A stretch of DNA of 9,259 nt from AC-52 sp044870295 (GTDB lineage: Bacteria; Actinomycetota; UBA4738). The notes beneath the pieces were generated by a model that had not been told where the DNA came from, did no database searches, and saw only the letters and a list, made by a program, of their open reading frames with translations. The position numbers were made by a program, and so were the translations under genes. Location: the NCBI GenBank assembly GCA_044870295.1, contig JBIOYQ010000161.1:1-9259 (forward strand), given 5' to 3'. Within the stretch, counting starts at the first letter, position 1; each line of letters opens with the position of its first letter. Below are positions 1 through 6,132 of this stretch, piece by piece.

Positions 1-47
1 GCCCTCCCCGGCCGGCGCCCTCGCCGATCGAACGTTCTACCGCTGAC

Positions 48-1502
48 CTAGATAACCGCGACGGTCGCCTTTCCTGTCGACTTGACCAGCGGGCTGGGGC
101 CGGAGGTCTCGGCCTTCGTGGTGAGCGTGCCCACCTTCACCGTGACCGCGGTGACGTGCGCCGTGTAGCTCTGACCCTGGCTCATGTCGCCGAAGTTGCA
201 GGTCAGTGTGGTGTTGACCACCGAGCACATGGCCTGCCCGGTGCCGCCGTCGAGCGTCCAATGCATGCCCTTGGGGAGGAAGCCCGTGAGCACGATCCCG
301 TGCACCGTTCCGCTCATCTTGCGCGTCGCCGTGAGGGTGAACCCGGCGGGGCTCCCGAGTTGGACGGTCGCGGCGTCGCGGGTTACGGACGCCTGGACCC
401 TCGGGCAGATGACCTCCACCTGGTCGGTGGACTCATCGGATCCGCCGTTGTCGCTCGTCACCGTGGCGGTGTTGACCACGGGCGAGTAGTTCACGGTCGC
501 CATGGTCGTGGGCGAGGTGATGTGCACGTCCAGGCTGGACGGGGAGGCCATGTCGCCGAAGTCGCACGACAAGATCCCCAACGAGATGCTGCAGAATGCC
601 GCTCCGGTGCCGCCGTCGATGGACCACGACGTCCCGGCGTCGGTCGGCAGCGTGTCGGAGACCTGGACGTTCAGCGCGGTCGCCGTTCCATCGCTCGTGA
701 CGGTGATAGTGAAGCCGATGGCCTGGTTGGCGTAGACGACGGGCTCGTCGGCGACCTTCAGGATCGACACGTGCGCCTGTCCGCCGCAGTCGATGACGTT
801 CCCGTTGCCGTCCACGAAGGCGAAGCCGGCCGCGGACGGATGCGTGGGATCACCGCTGATGATGATGTTGTTCGAGTTGGTCCCCACCGTGTCGTAGGCC
901 ACGATCGTGGTGTCGCAGCCGTCGCCACGGGCCGTGTACGTGAACGTGATCTGGGTGTTCTCACCGGTCCCCGTCACGGTTCCGGTGACCTGCTCGTTGC
1001 CCAGCGTCGAGCTCTTGATGTACACGGTCGTGGTGCTTTGGCCGCTGACCTCCTCGGCCCCATCGATCGTGCAGGTCACGGTGGTCCCCACCTGGAGCTT
1101 GTAGTGCGTGGGGTTGTGGACCTGCAGCGTGGGGCAGTTCAGAGCCCCAGCCCCGATCGGGTCAAACGTCGTGCTGTACGAGTTGCCCGACTCGGCCCCG
1201 GTGGCCACCAGCGTGTAGTCGCCCGAAGGGGCGTCCAACGCCAGGGTGTAAGAGTCCGAGAAGTTGCCCTGGCCATCGGCCAGGACGTCGTGGTGCTGGG
1301 CGAGGGATCCGTCCGGGTACGACACGTCGACCCCGACGGACTCGCCGGCTTGCATCCCGTCGCCGCTGATGACAACGGTCTCGCCGCCTTGATAGACCGA
1401 CTTGTCGGTCCATACATCGGCATTGGCCGCGCCTGCCAAGGCCACAATGGCCATGACCGTCGCGAGCAGGGCGGTGGCCCTGAGCAGGTACTTCAGCCTC
1501 AC
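48..1502 (-). CDS. Secreted protein with two DUF11-like repeat domains
   Basis: The product is about 484 residues. The GTG start is preceded by GGAGGA at a 6-base spacing. The frame stays open further upstream, but that part runs through a terminator and the neighbouring gene. Residues 1-28 form a Sec signal peptide: a KYLLR n-region, a hydrophobic core, and AGAANA before Asp29. Residues 29-115 resemble an Ig/macroglobulin-like beta domain (WTDKSVYQGGETV). Residues 116-245 form a Cys-containing beta-rich region. Residues 246-365 and 366-484 are two related DUF11-type repeats, each with a DGGTG motif, a Cys pair and FGDM. The protein ends on a beta strand. I see no LPXTG motif, C-terminal membrane segment or enzymatic motif, so it is probably released or loosely attached at the surface. 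DUF11 repeats are known from surface and adhesion-type proteins. The actual role is unknown. Confidence 0.85.
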   Translation of the reverse strand: MRLKYLLRATALLATVMAIVALAGAANADVWTDKSVYQGGETVVISGDGMQAGESVGVDVSYPDGSLAQHHDVLADGQGNFSDSYTLALDAPSGDYTLVATGAESGNSYSTTFDPIGAGALNCPTLQVHNPTHYKLQVGTTVTCTIDGAEEVSGQSTTTVYIKSSTLGNEQVTGTVTGTGENTQITFTYTARGDGCDTTIVAYDTVGTNSNNIIISGDPTHPSAAGFAFVDGNGNVIDCGGQAHVSILKVADEPVVYANQAIGFTITVTSDGTATALNVQVSDTLPTDAGTSWSIDGGTGAAFCSISLGILSCDFGDMASPSSLDVHITSPTTMATVNYSPVVNTATVTSDNGGSDESTDQVEVICPRVQASVTRDAATVQLGSPAGFTLTATRKMSGTVHGIVLTGFLPKGMHWTLDGGTGQAMCSVVNTTLTCNFGDMSQGQSYTAHVTAVTVKVGTLTTKAETSGPSPLVKSTGKATVAVI

Positions 1503-1508
1503 TGGTCT

Positions 1509-1514
1509 TCCTCC
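1509..1514 (-). promoter_or_regulatory. Ribosome binding site for the DUF11 protein
   Basis: GGAGGA on the minus strand lies 6 bases before the GTG at 1502-1500. It fixes the start directly in front of the signal peptide. The longer open frame has no comparable start. Confidence 0.75.
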
Positions 1515-1545
1515 CGCTTCTCCCCCGCCAGCTAGGCAAGGCGGT

Positions 1546-1573
1546 ACTCTACGGGTTTGTGAGTTTTTGACAA
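1546..1573 (-). promoter_or_regulatory. Putative sigma70-type promoter for the DUF11 protein gene
   Basis: On the minus strand, TTGTCA (1573-1568) is followed after 16 bases by TAGAGT (1551-1546). Both match the actinobacterial housekeeping pattern (TTGaca / TAnnnT) well. The predicted transcript would start near 1539 and carry a leader of about 37 bases with the GGAGGA site. The promoter lies just beyond the hairpin at 1592-1622, which is consistent with an independent transcription unit. Confidence 0.5.
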
Positions 1574-1591
1574 CTCCTTCCTGACTCGAAC

Positions 1592-1622
1592 AGAGGGCCC
1601 CGACGGAAAGTCGGAGCCCTCT
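1592..1622 (-). terminator. Hairpin terminator downstream of the VOC gene
   Basis: A 13-base arm (AGAGGGCCCCGAC) pairs with GTCGGAGCCCTCT around a GGAAA loop, with a single C/A mismatch: 12 pairs in total. It lies 60 bases beyond the VOC stop codon and before the promoter of the next minus-strand gene. There is no real U-tract on either strand (GTTCG follows on minus, TTC on plus). It is therefore a strong stem of the type often seen as a terminator in high-GC bacteria, not a textbook intrinsic terminator. Confidence 0.6.
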
Positions 1623-1681
1623 TTCGGTGAGATTCCCGCACAGCTGCCCGACGGCCCCTCGTCCGTGGAGGTCCCTGTGAG

Positions 1682-2067
1682 CTAGGAGCCGGAAGCGACC
1701 TTCCAGAGGTAGCCGTCCGGGTCGCTGAAGTAGCCGAAGTACCCCCATTGCGTGCCAGCGGCTTCCTTCACCACGTCGCCGCCGGCCGCGACGGCCTTGG
1801 CGATGACCTCGTCCACGGCGTCAGGAGAGGGGACGATGTAGTGGAACGAGACTCCCCGGAACCCTGACCCCTCGGCGACACGCCGGCGTCCTGGGCAGCC
1901 GCCTCCCGCTGGTAGAGCGCCAGAGACGAGCGCCCTTCGCCCACGTTGATCGACACGAAGCTCGGATAGTCCTGCTCGATCGTGCAGCCCAGGCCCTCTT
2001 CGTAGAACTTCTTCGAGCGGGCTAGGTCCTCGACCCCGATCATGACGGCGCTCATCTCCAGCGGCAC
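1682..2067 (-). pseudogene. VOC/glyoxalase-fold protein, frameshifted
   Basis: The GTG start at 2067 has AGGAGG 5 bases upstream. The first frame encodes a VOC N-terminal half (VMIGVEDLARSKKFYEEGLG, then SLALYQRE) up to about base 1881. The frame then changes. From about 1876 down to the stop at 1684-1682, another frame supplies the expected second half: FRGVSFHYIV, AVAAGGDVVKEA, GYFSDPDGYLWKVASGS. One missing base between about 1868 and 1881, for example in the G run CCCC at 1868-1871 on plus, would restore a 128-residue protein of normal single-domain VOC length. Usual metal-ligand positions are not conserved: Gly in VMIGV, and Lys in LWKV where Glu is common. Even the intact protein may therefore not be a metal-dependent glyoxalase. 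A sequencing or assembly error is as likely as a true pseudogene. Confidence 0.8.
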
Positions 2068-2072
2068 GGTGG

Positions 2073-2078
2073 CCTCCT
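2073..2078 (-). promoter_or_regulatory. Ribosome binding site for the VOC gene
   Basis: AGGAGG on the minus strand, 5 bases before the GTG at 2067-2065. It favours this start over the in-frame ATG at 2055, which has no spaced Shine-Dalgarno sequence. Confidence 0.65.
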
Positions 2079-2164
2079 CTCCTCGGGTTGACGTCTCAAT
2101 CGAATGACGAACTCGACGGGCGAGATGTGACGGCGGTTGGAGGGTGGTGCCGCTCGAGAACGAC

Positions 2165-2197
2165 GAGAGGGCCCAGAGGGGGGAGCCGGGCCCTCTC
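2165..2197 (-). terminator. Hairpin terminator downstream of the PepSY gene
   Basis: A perfect 10-base inverted repeat, GAGAGGGCCC (2165-2174) and GGGCCCTCTC (2188-2197), is separated by a 13-base loop. It begins 20 bases past the PepSY stop codon. There is no U-tract on the minus strand. The AGAGGGCCC core also occurs in the left arm of the hairpin at 1592-1622. Confidence 0.6.
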
Positions 2198-2217
2198 GAT
2201 GCTGCCGATGACGTGGA

Positions 2218-2616
2218 TCAGGCCGACGAATCGTCCTGGCAGTGATGGGTGTCGATGCCGGTCACCTTGAAGTTCTTGTCCATCAACACCACCACTTCGG
2301 TCCCGTCGGCCTTCCGGACGTGCGCCTCGTAGGACGAGCCGTCACGGCTGGTCTCGACCCGGAGGATGGTTCCCGGGACTGCTGCGAGGGCGGCCGCCCG
2401 GACCTTCTGGGCCGTGGTGCCGGTCAGGGCCGTCTCGCTGGACTCCGAGCTCGTGCTCGAGGTCGTGGTGGAGGAGCTTCCCGACGAGGAACCGGAGGTC
2501 TGGGCTCCGGCCGCCATGGTCGAGGCCATGATCGCTCCGGCCACGATCCCCGCGGCCAGGAATCCGACGGCCCTTCCCCAGCGACGGGGTCTGACAGGCG
2601 ATGGAGTGTCGTCCAT
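2218..2616 (-). CDS. Membrane-anchored PepSY-domain protein
   Basis: This is a 132-residue protein with an ATG start and AAAGGAG at a 7-base spacing. Residues 1-16 are a short basic cytoplasmic tail (RPRRWGR). Residues 17-38 form one hydrophobic segment, either an uncleaved anchor or a signal peptide (AGAQT could be cut). Residues 40-62 are an almost pure Ser/Thr/Gly linker. Residues 64-125 match the PepSY fold: a helix with AQKVRAAALAAVPG, strands with ILRVETSRDGSSYEAHV, then a KADGTEVVVLMDKNFKV hairpin. PepSY domains are known as extracytoplasmic modules, often linked to peptidase inhibition or sensing. The partner here is unknown. The protein probably faces the cell-wall side. Its own RBS and a following hairpin suggest a single-gene unit. 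Confidence 0.85.
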   Translation of the reverse strand: MDDTPSPVRPRRWGRAVGFLAAGIVAGAIMASTMAAGAQTSGSSSGSSSTTTSSTSSESSETALTGTTAQKVRAAALAAVPGTILRVETSRDGSSYEAHVRKADGTEVVVLMDKNFKVTGIDTHHCQDDSSA

Positions 2617-2623
2617 CGAGGAT

Positions 2624-2630
2624 CTCCTTT
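2624..2630 (-). promoter_or_regulatory. Ribosome binding site for the PepSY gene
   Basis: AAAGGAG on the minus strand, 7 bases before the ATG at 2616. Confidence 0.7.
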
Positions 2631-2641
2631 CTGTTCGTCCG

Positions 2642-2662
2642 GCGCCGGTCGCGCCGGTCGCG
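2642..2662. repeat. Short tandem repeat, 9-base unit, in the PepSY leader
   Basis: The unit GCGCCGGTC occurs twice in a row (2642-2650 and 2651-2659), followed by a partial GCG. It lies just upstream of the PepSY RBS, in the 128-base gap after the pirin gene. It may simply reflect high GC. I see no clear promoter hexamers in this gap. Confidence 0.5.
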
Positions 2663-2744
2663 GATGATCCTCACCGCCCACACTGGGGTGGACCGCAGAC
2701 CGCGTTGTGAATCCGCTGGGAATCGGGTTTCGGGATGAGCCAGG

Positions 2745-3560
2745 TCAAGACGTTCGGGTGCCACGTCGTGGCAACGGTGCGTCCACCACGAACCCGTGGC
2801 CCGAACCGTGGACCACCCGGATGAGCCGGCCGGGCCCGCGGGCACGGAGCTCCACCTCTCGCGGCCGATCCGCCGGAGGCACGATGACCGTGGAGCCGGG
2901 CGGCAGCAGCTCGCCGTCCAGCTGGAACTCGCCCTCGCGGACGCTGGCCACCCCGCCCTCGCCCTGAGCCGCTTCGAGCCGCACGACCGCGCCGGGATCC
3001 AGCGTGGAGTCGGTGAAGCGCCGGATATCTCCGTTGACCCGCAGCGGGGAGCCGGGCCCAACCAACACCTTCGTGGTCACGCCGGGACCCTCGTCGATTC
3101 GGGGCGCCTCTGAGTCGCGCAGCGCGTTGAACGCCGTCCGCTCGGGGATCGGGTCGGTGGTGTACACCAGGATGTAGGCGCGCGTGTCGACGTCCCCGTG
3201 GTTCCACTCCGAGTGCAGCATCCCGCGGATCCCCTCGGTGAACTGCCCGACGTCGCCCGTATCCATGTGGCCGGTGATCCGGTTGAGGGCGTCGTCGTGA
3301 TCGAGCTGTCCCTCCTCGATGTAGAACAGCCGCTCGTTGTACCGATGCGGGTGATGCCCGATGCCGAGACCGGCGTCGATGACGGAGTCGTGGACGGTGA
3401 TGAGCGGCCCGGACGCCTGGATCCCGGTGAACGGACCGATGGATTCGGCCGCCACGAGCCCAGGCATGCCGAAGTCCGATTCGCCCAACACCACGTGATC
3501 CTCGGGGGACAGGATCAGGTACGGCCGGTTGAGGGTGAGCCTGTCCTGGGCGGCATCCAT
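2745..3560 (-). CDS. Pirin-family bicupin-like protein
   Basis: The product is 271 residues from the ATG at 3560, or 281 from the ATG at 3590. I prefer 3560 because CGAGG lies just before it, whereas 3590 has no Shine-Dalgarno sequence. The N-terminal cupin (about residues 40-135) has the pirin signature HHPHRYNERLFYIEEG and GMLHSEWNH. The four metal ligands of pirins are all present as His70, His72, His116 and Glu118. The segment between them (GHMDTGDVGQFTEGIRG) fits the family. The C-terminal part (about 160-262) looks like a second, degenerate cupin. Pirins are Fe-binding proteins; some, such as YhhW, have quercetinase activity, but the substrate here cannot be predicted. The gene is divergent from the secreted propeller gene with which it shares its start region. 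Confidence 0.85.
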   Translation of the reverse strand: MDAAQDRLTLNRPYLILSPEDHVVLGESDFGMPGLVAAESIGPFTGIQASGPLITVHDSVIDAGLGIGHHPHRYNERLFYIEEGQLDHDDALNRITGHMDTGDVGQFTEGIRGMLHSEWNHGDVDTRAYILVYTTDPIPERTAFNALRDSEAPRIDEGPGVTTKVLVGPGSPLRVNGDIRRFTDSTLDPGAVVRLEAAQGEGGVASVREGEFQLDGELLPPGSTVIVPPADRPREVELRARGPGRLIRVVHGSGHGFVVDAPLPRRGTRTS

Positions 3561-3571
3561 GGGACCTCGAA

Positions 3572-3580
3572 TGTGATACT
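3572..3580 (+). promoter_or_regulatory. Candidate extended -10 for the secreted propeller gene
   Basis: TGTGATACT contains a TGn extension and a GATACT hexamer that ends 8 bases before the ATG at 3589. If real, it would give a leaderless or near-leaderless mRNA, which would explain the lack of a Shine-Dalgarno sequence. No good -35 is present. The call is weak. Confidence 0.3.
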
Positions 3581-3588
3581 GGGCGGCC

Positions 3589-4782
3589 ATGTCGAGTGTA
3601 GGCCTGACGAGCAGCGCCGTGGTTCGGCGTGGTGTCGTGCCCATGGTCGCATTGGTGTCCGTGGTGGCGATGGCCGTGGCCATCGCACCCGCCGCCTCGG
3701 CCGGCCGGGGTCCGTCCCGCGCACCAGGAGGCGGGATCCCACCGATCCCGCCCGTCCTCTCAGCCATGGAGCTCGGCCCCGTCACGCAGAACGCGGCGAT
3801 CAAGGGCCGGGATGGAGTGCAGAGCGGGCTGTTCAAGGGGACGTCGATCTGGACCTTCGGGGACACCATCCTCTCCGTGCCGGGCCACGACGGCGACTTC
3901 TGGGCGAACGACACCCTGTCCACCACCACCGATCTGGTCGGATCCGATGGGATCGTGCTGTCGAACGACTTCGTGGATGGAACCGGCGCGCCCACGGAGT
4001 TCCTCCCCTTCACTCGGCAGGAGGCCCGGTTCAACCGGCTGCACGATCCGAACAGCTGCCACCGACCCCCCTGCGGGGCCGAGTACGCCCTGTGGGCGGG
4101 TCCCATGGTCCCGGATTCGGTTCGGAACCGCGTCCTCCACTTCTATCTGAAGATCTATCGCGTCATCGGGCAGCCGGGGTGGACCACCATGGGCTCGGGG
4201 ATCGCCGTGTGGACTCCCGGCGCCAAGGTGGTCCGGCCCATCGAGAGTCCGGGCAGCCCCGATCCCACGTTGATGTTCCAGCAGGACGAGGTGGGCTTCT
4301 CGAGCGGCTCGTACGTCGAAGGGGAGACACTGTTCTCCTACGGCTGCTACCCGGGCTTTCTCGTCCAGCATTGTCAGGTGGCCCAGGCCCCGCTCGGGGA
4401 CGCGCTGGACCGTTCGGCCTGGACGTTCTACGCGGGCGGGGGCGTGTGGAGCCCTGAGATCGCCGACGCAGTGACCGTGTTCGACGGCGGCGCGGCCAAC
4501 CAGGTGTTCTTCGACTCCTTCCTGGGTGACTACGTCGCCATCTACAGCCAGCCACTGTCGAGCGACGTCATGTACCGCGTGTCGTACGCGCCGGAGGGCC
4601 CGTGGTCCGACCAGGCGCTGTTGTTTCACGGAATCCCTGGGCGGACGTTCGACTACGCGGCGCTGTCCCATCCGGAGTACGCGGAGGGCGGTGGCCAGAC
4701 CCAGTACGTGACCTACGTCCGCCCGATGGAGGTGTTCGTGATCGAGATCCGGCTCGTCCAGGTGGTGTTCGGTCTGCCCTGA
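3589..4782 (+). CDS. Secreted beta-propeller protein, DUF4185/GH183-like
   Basis: The product is 397 residues from the ATG at 3589; the GTG at 3619 is an alternative start. Neither has a clear Shine-Dalgarno sequence. Residues 1-38 look like a signal peptide: VVRR, then a long Val/Ala core, ending APAASA before Gly39. The mature part begins with a Pro/Gly-rich stretch (40-56). It then shows motifs typical of five-bladed propeller glycosidase-like proteins: RDGVQSGLF (74-82), WTFGDT (88-93), ALWAGPMV (168-175) and YAALSHPEYAEGGGQ (356-370). The spaced Cys pairs C157/C162 and C253/C262 could form disulfides outside the cell. The FGDT-type motif recalls DUF4185 proteins, some of which were shown to be endo-D-arabinanases (GH183). 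I cannot assign catalytic residues, so the activity is only a hypothesis. Confidence 0.8.
   Translation: MSSVGLTSSAVVRRGVVPMVALVSVVAMAVAIAPAASAGRGPSRAPGGGIPPIPPVLSAMELGPVTQNAAIKGRDGVQSGLFKGTSIWTFGDTILSVPGHDGDFWANDTLSTTTDLVGSDGIVLSNDFVDGTGAPTEFLPFTRQEARFNRLHDPNSCHRPPCGAEYALWAGPMVPDSVRNRVLHFYLKIYRVIGQPGWTTMGSGIAVWTPGAKVVRPIESPGSPDPTLMFQQDEVGFSSGSYVEGETLFSYGCYPGFLVQHCQVAQAPLGDALDRSAWTFYAGGGVWSPEIADAVTVFDGGAANQVFFDSFLGDYVAIYSQPLSSDVMYRVSYAPEGPWSDQALLFHGIPGRTFDYAALSHPEYAEGGGQTQYVTYVRPMEVFVIEIRLVQVVFGLP
3595..3600 (-). promoter_or_regulatory. Candidate -10 element for the pirin gene
   Basis: TACACT on the minus strand (TAnnnT class). A transcript starting about 7 bases on, near 3588, would have a leader of roughly 28 bases ahead of the ATG at 3560. 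No convincing -35 is visible. The element lies inside the first codons of the divergent plus-strand gene. Confidence 0.3.
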
Positions 4783-4868
4783 TCATGCGGGCCTTTCAGC
4801 AAGCGATCCTCACCGGTCCATGGAGCCCGGCCTGGCCAGAGCTTCGCCGGCTGGGCAAGCCCATCCGT

Positions 4869-4874
4869 TACGAT
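4869..4874 (+). promoter_or_regulatory. Candidate -10 for the methyltransferase gene
   Basis: TACGAT (TAnnnT class) lies 16 bases before the AGGGAG site. The predicted start near 4881 would give a leader of about 22 bases to the GTG at 4903. There is no clear -35. The 120-base gap after the propeller gene has no convincing terminator hairpin, so read-through from that gene is also possible. Confidence 0.3.
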
Positions 4875-4890
4875 GAGGCGGCCGTCTGTC

Positions 4891-4896
4891 AGGGAG
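4891..4896 (+). promoter_or_regulatory. Ribosome binding site deciding the methyltransferase start
   Basis: AGGGAG lies 6 bases before the GTG at 4903. The in-frame ATGs at 4873, 4897 and 4912 have either no Shine-Dalgarno sequence or the wrong spacing. Confidence 0.55.
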
Positions 4897-4902
4897 ATGA
4901 CC

Positions 4903-5646
4903 GTGGCCACCATGAAGGAGATCAAGCGAGCGCCGTCGGTGGACGCCGCTCGGCTGGGGGAGCCAAGCTACGTCTGGCGCTCCGGCCAGGAGCGCCGATT
5001 GCAGCTCATCCGGCGCTACGTCGAGCTGGAGAACCGCTGGATCCTGGACGTGGGCTGCGGCATCGGCACGTACGTCCGGAGGTTCCGCGACTTCAGCCCC
5101 CACGTCTACGGCCTGGACGTGTCCGCGGAGCGCCTGGGGGAAGCCCACCTCCCGAACCTGGTCGCGGCGGAGGGCGAGTCCCTGCCGTTCGCGGACGGGT
5201 CCTTCGACGTGATCGTGTTCAACGAGGTGATCGAGCACGTCCGCGACGACCGAGAGGCCATCGCCGACGCCCTCCGCGTCCTTCGCCCCGGCGGGCACAT
5301 CGTGCTCTATGCGCCGAACCGCCTGTATCCCTTCGAGACGCACGGCATCTACTGGCGCGGCCAGTACCGGTTCGGCAACAAGTTCGGCGTGAACTGGCTG
5401 CCCGATGCCATGCGGCGCAAGCTCGTGCCACACGCGAAGGCGTACCGGGCAACGGACATGTTCGAGCTGTGGGCCGGCCTCCCCGTCAAGTTGGTCGTGC
5501 ACGCCTACGTGTATCCCGGGTTCGACAACGTGGCCACGCGCAGCCCGCGCGCGGGGAAGGCGCTCCGCGGCATCCTGTACCGCGCCGAGGCGACCCCGGT
5601 TCGGAAGTTCGGCCTCTCCCACTTCGTCGTGCTCCAGAAGCTCTAG
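4903..5646 (+). CDS. Class I SAM-dependent methyltransferase
   Basis: The product is 247 residues from the GTG at 4903, or 257 from the ATG at 4873. Motif I, the SAM-binding glycine loop, is ILDVGCGIGTY (about 47-57). The acidic residue that binds the SAM ribose is in GLDVS (70-74). Motif II is FDVIVFNEVIEH (101-112), followed by LRVLRPGGHIVLYAPN. This is the Methyltransf_11/UbiE-like layout. The C-terminal half (about 160-245) is rich in Tyr, Phe and Arg (HGIYWRGQYRFGNKFG) and has no membrane segment. It probably shapes the acceptor pocket, and the acceptor cannot be told from sequence. Neighbours are two secreted proteins, which does not point to a pathway. No sign of truncation. Confidence 0.88.
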   Translation: MATMKEIKRAPSVDAARLGEPSYVWRSGQERRLQLIRRYVELENRWILDVGCGIGTYVRRFRDFSPHVYGLDVSAERLGEAHLPNLVAAEGESLPFADGSFDVIVFNEVIEHVRDDREAIADALRVLRPGGHIVLYAPNRLYPFETHGIYWRGQYRFGNKFGVNWLPDAMRRKLVPHAKAYRATDMFELWAGLPVKLVVHAYVYPGFDNVATRSPRAGKALRGILYRAEATPVRKFGLSHFVVLQKL

Positions 5647-5673
5647 CACCCGACCGCCAGCGAATTCGGCCCG

Positions 5674-5702
5674 TCTCCAAAATCCTCGGCGAGCGATAGG
5701 GT
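5674..5702 (+). promoter_or_regulatory. Candidate promoter for the cupredoxin gene
   Basis: TAGGGT at 5697-5702 fits an actinobacterial -10. TCTCCA at 5674-5679 is a poor -35 at a 17-base spacing. A start near 5709 would give a leader of about 35 bases containing the strong AAGGAGG site. Confidence 0.3.
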
Positions 5703-5731
5703 GGACGGGCGCCCCGGAGCCGCTTTGGCGG

Positions 5732-5738
5732 AAGGAGG
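5732..5738 (+). promoter_or_regulatory. Ribosome binding site for the cupredoxin gene
   Basis: AAGGAGG, a full anti-16S match, 5 bases before the ATG at 5744. It sets the start directly before the signal peptide; the longer open frame upstream overlaps the methyltransferase gene. Confidence 0.8.
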
Positions 5739-5743
5739 AGGCG

Positions 5744-6106
5744 ATGAAGGGATCTCGTCGGCTGGCCCAGCTCTCAGTCGCCGCGCTGCTGTGCTTGGCT
5801 ACGCTCTCCAGGACCGCATCGGCGCAGCCACGCGCGGCCACCGTCCCGGATGCCCCGGCCCGCGTTCGGATCGTCGACTTCGCATTCATGCCGCGGAACG
5901 TGACGATCGCGGTGGGCGGGGGAGTGCAGTGGAGGAACATGGGCTCGATCGCCCATACCACCACCTCGGACACGGGGGTGTGGGACTCCGGCACGCTTGA
6001 TCCGGGGGAGTCGTTCAACCGCCGGTTCAACACCGCCGGCACGTTCTTCTACCACTGCGCCATCCATACGTTCATGACGGCCAAGGTGACGGTGACCGGG
6101 ACCTGA
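5744..6106 (+). CDS. Secreted amicyanin/plastocyanin-like blue copper protein
   Basis: This is a 120-residue protein. Residues 1-27 form a signal peptide (MKGSRR n-region, AALLCLATL core, TASA before Gln28). Residues 40-120 form a cupredoxin sandwich: VRIVDFAFMP, a VTIAVGGGVQWRN strand pair, then GTFFYHCAIHTFM. The type 1 copper ligands are all visible as His71 (in AHTTT), Cys105, His108 and Met111. The C-x2-H-x2-M loop is the short form known from amicyanin; plastocyanin and pseudoazurin have C-x2-H-x4-M. Such proteins carry single electrons outside the membrane. No redox partner is encoded next to it, and no lipobox Cys follows the signal peptide, so it is probably soluble. The stop lies 26 bases from that of the convergent antiporter gene. 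Confidence 0.9.
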   Translation: MKGSRRLAQLSVAALLCLATLSRTASAQPRAATVPDAPARVRIVDFAFMPRNVTIAVGGGVQWRNMGSIAHTTTSDTGVWDSGTLDPGESFNRRFNTAGTFFYHCAIHTFMTAKVTVTGT

Positions 6107-6132
6107 CGGAAAACGCTGGCCGAGGGAGGGCG

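Noticed and set aside
1..47. Sequence beyond the DUF11 stop codon
   Set aside because: No gene or convincing hairpin seen. It is too short to judge, and any terminator may lie outside the window.
156..1535. Long plus-strand open frame of 459 codons opposite the DUF11 gene
   Set aside because: Its translation is rich in Arg, His, Val and Gly and matches no fold. The opposite strand has a signal peptide, domains and a strong RBS. It is a GC-driven shadow.
1503..1748. N-terminal extension of the DUF11 protein to an ATG at 1748
   Set aside because: It would cover the promoter, the hairpin at 1592-1622 and the end of the VOC gene. The signal peptide and RBS place the start at 1502.
2086..2097. 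TTGACG with a TTGA...TCAA half-palindrome upstream of the VOC gene
   Set aside because: No plus-strand gene follows, no -10 lies at a proper distance, and the central bases do not pair. Probably chance.
3561..4106. N-terminal extension of the pirin protein to an ATG at 4106
   Set aside because: It would run antisense through the propeller gene, and the added residues are not pirin-like.
3198..4457. Plus-strand open frame of 419 codons overlapping the pirin and propeller genes
   Set aside because: It runs antisense to the pirin cupin and then in another frame of the propeller gene. The composition is Arg/Gly-rich with no RBS or recognisable motif.
5661..5668. Palindrome CGAATTCG between the methyltransferase and cupredoxin genes
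   Set aside because: Eight bases only, expected by chance, and not placed convincingly relative to the candidate promoter.
4810..6042. Minus-strand open frame of 410 codons opposite the methyltransferase and cupredoxin genes
   Set aside because: Both plus-strand genes have clear family motifs and ribosome sites. The antisense frame has low-complexity composition only.
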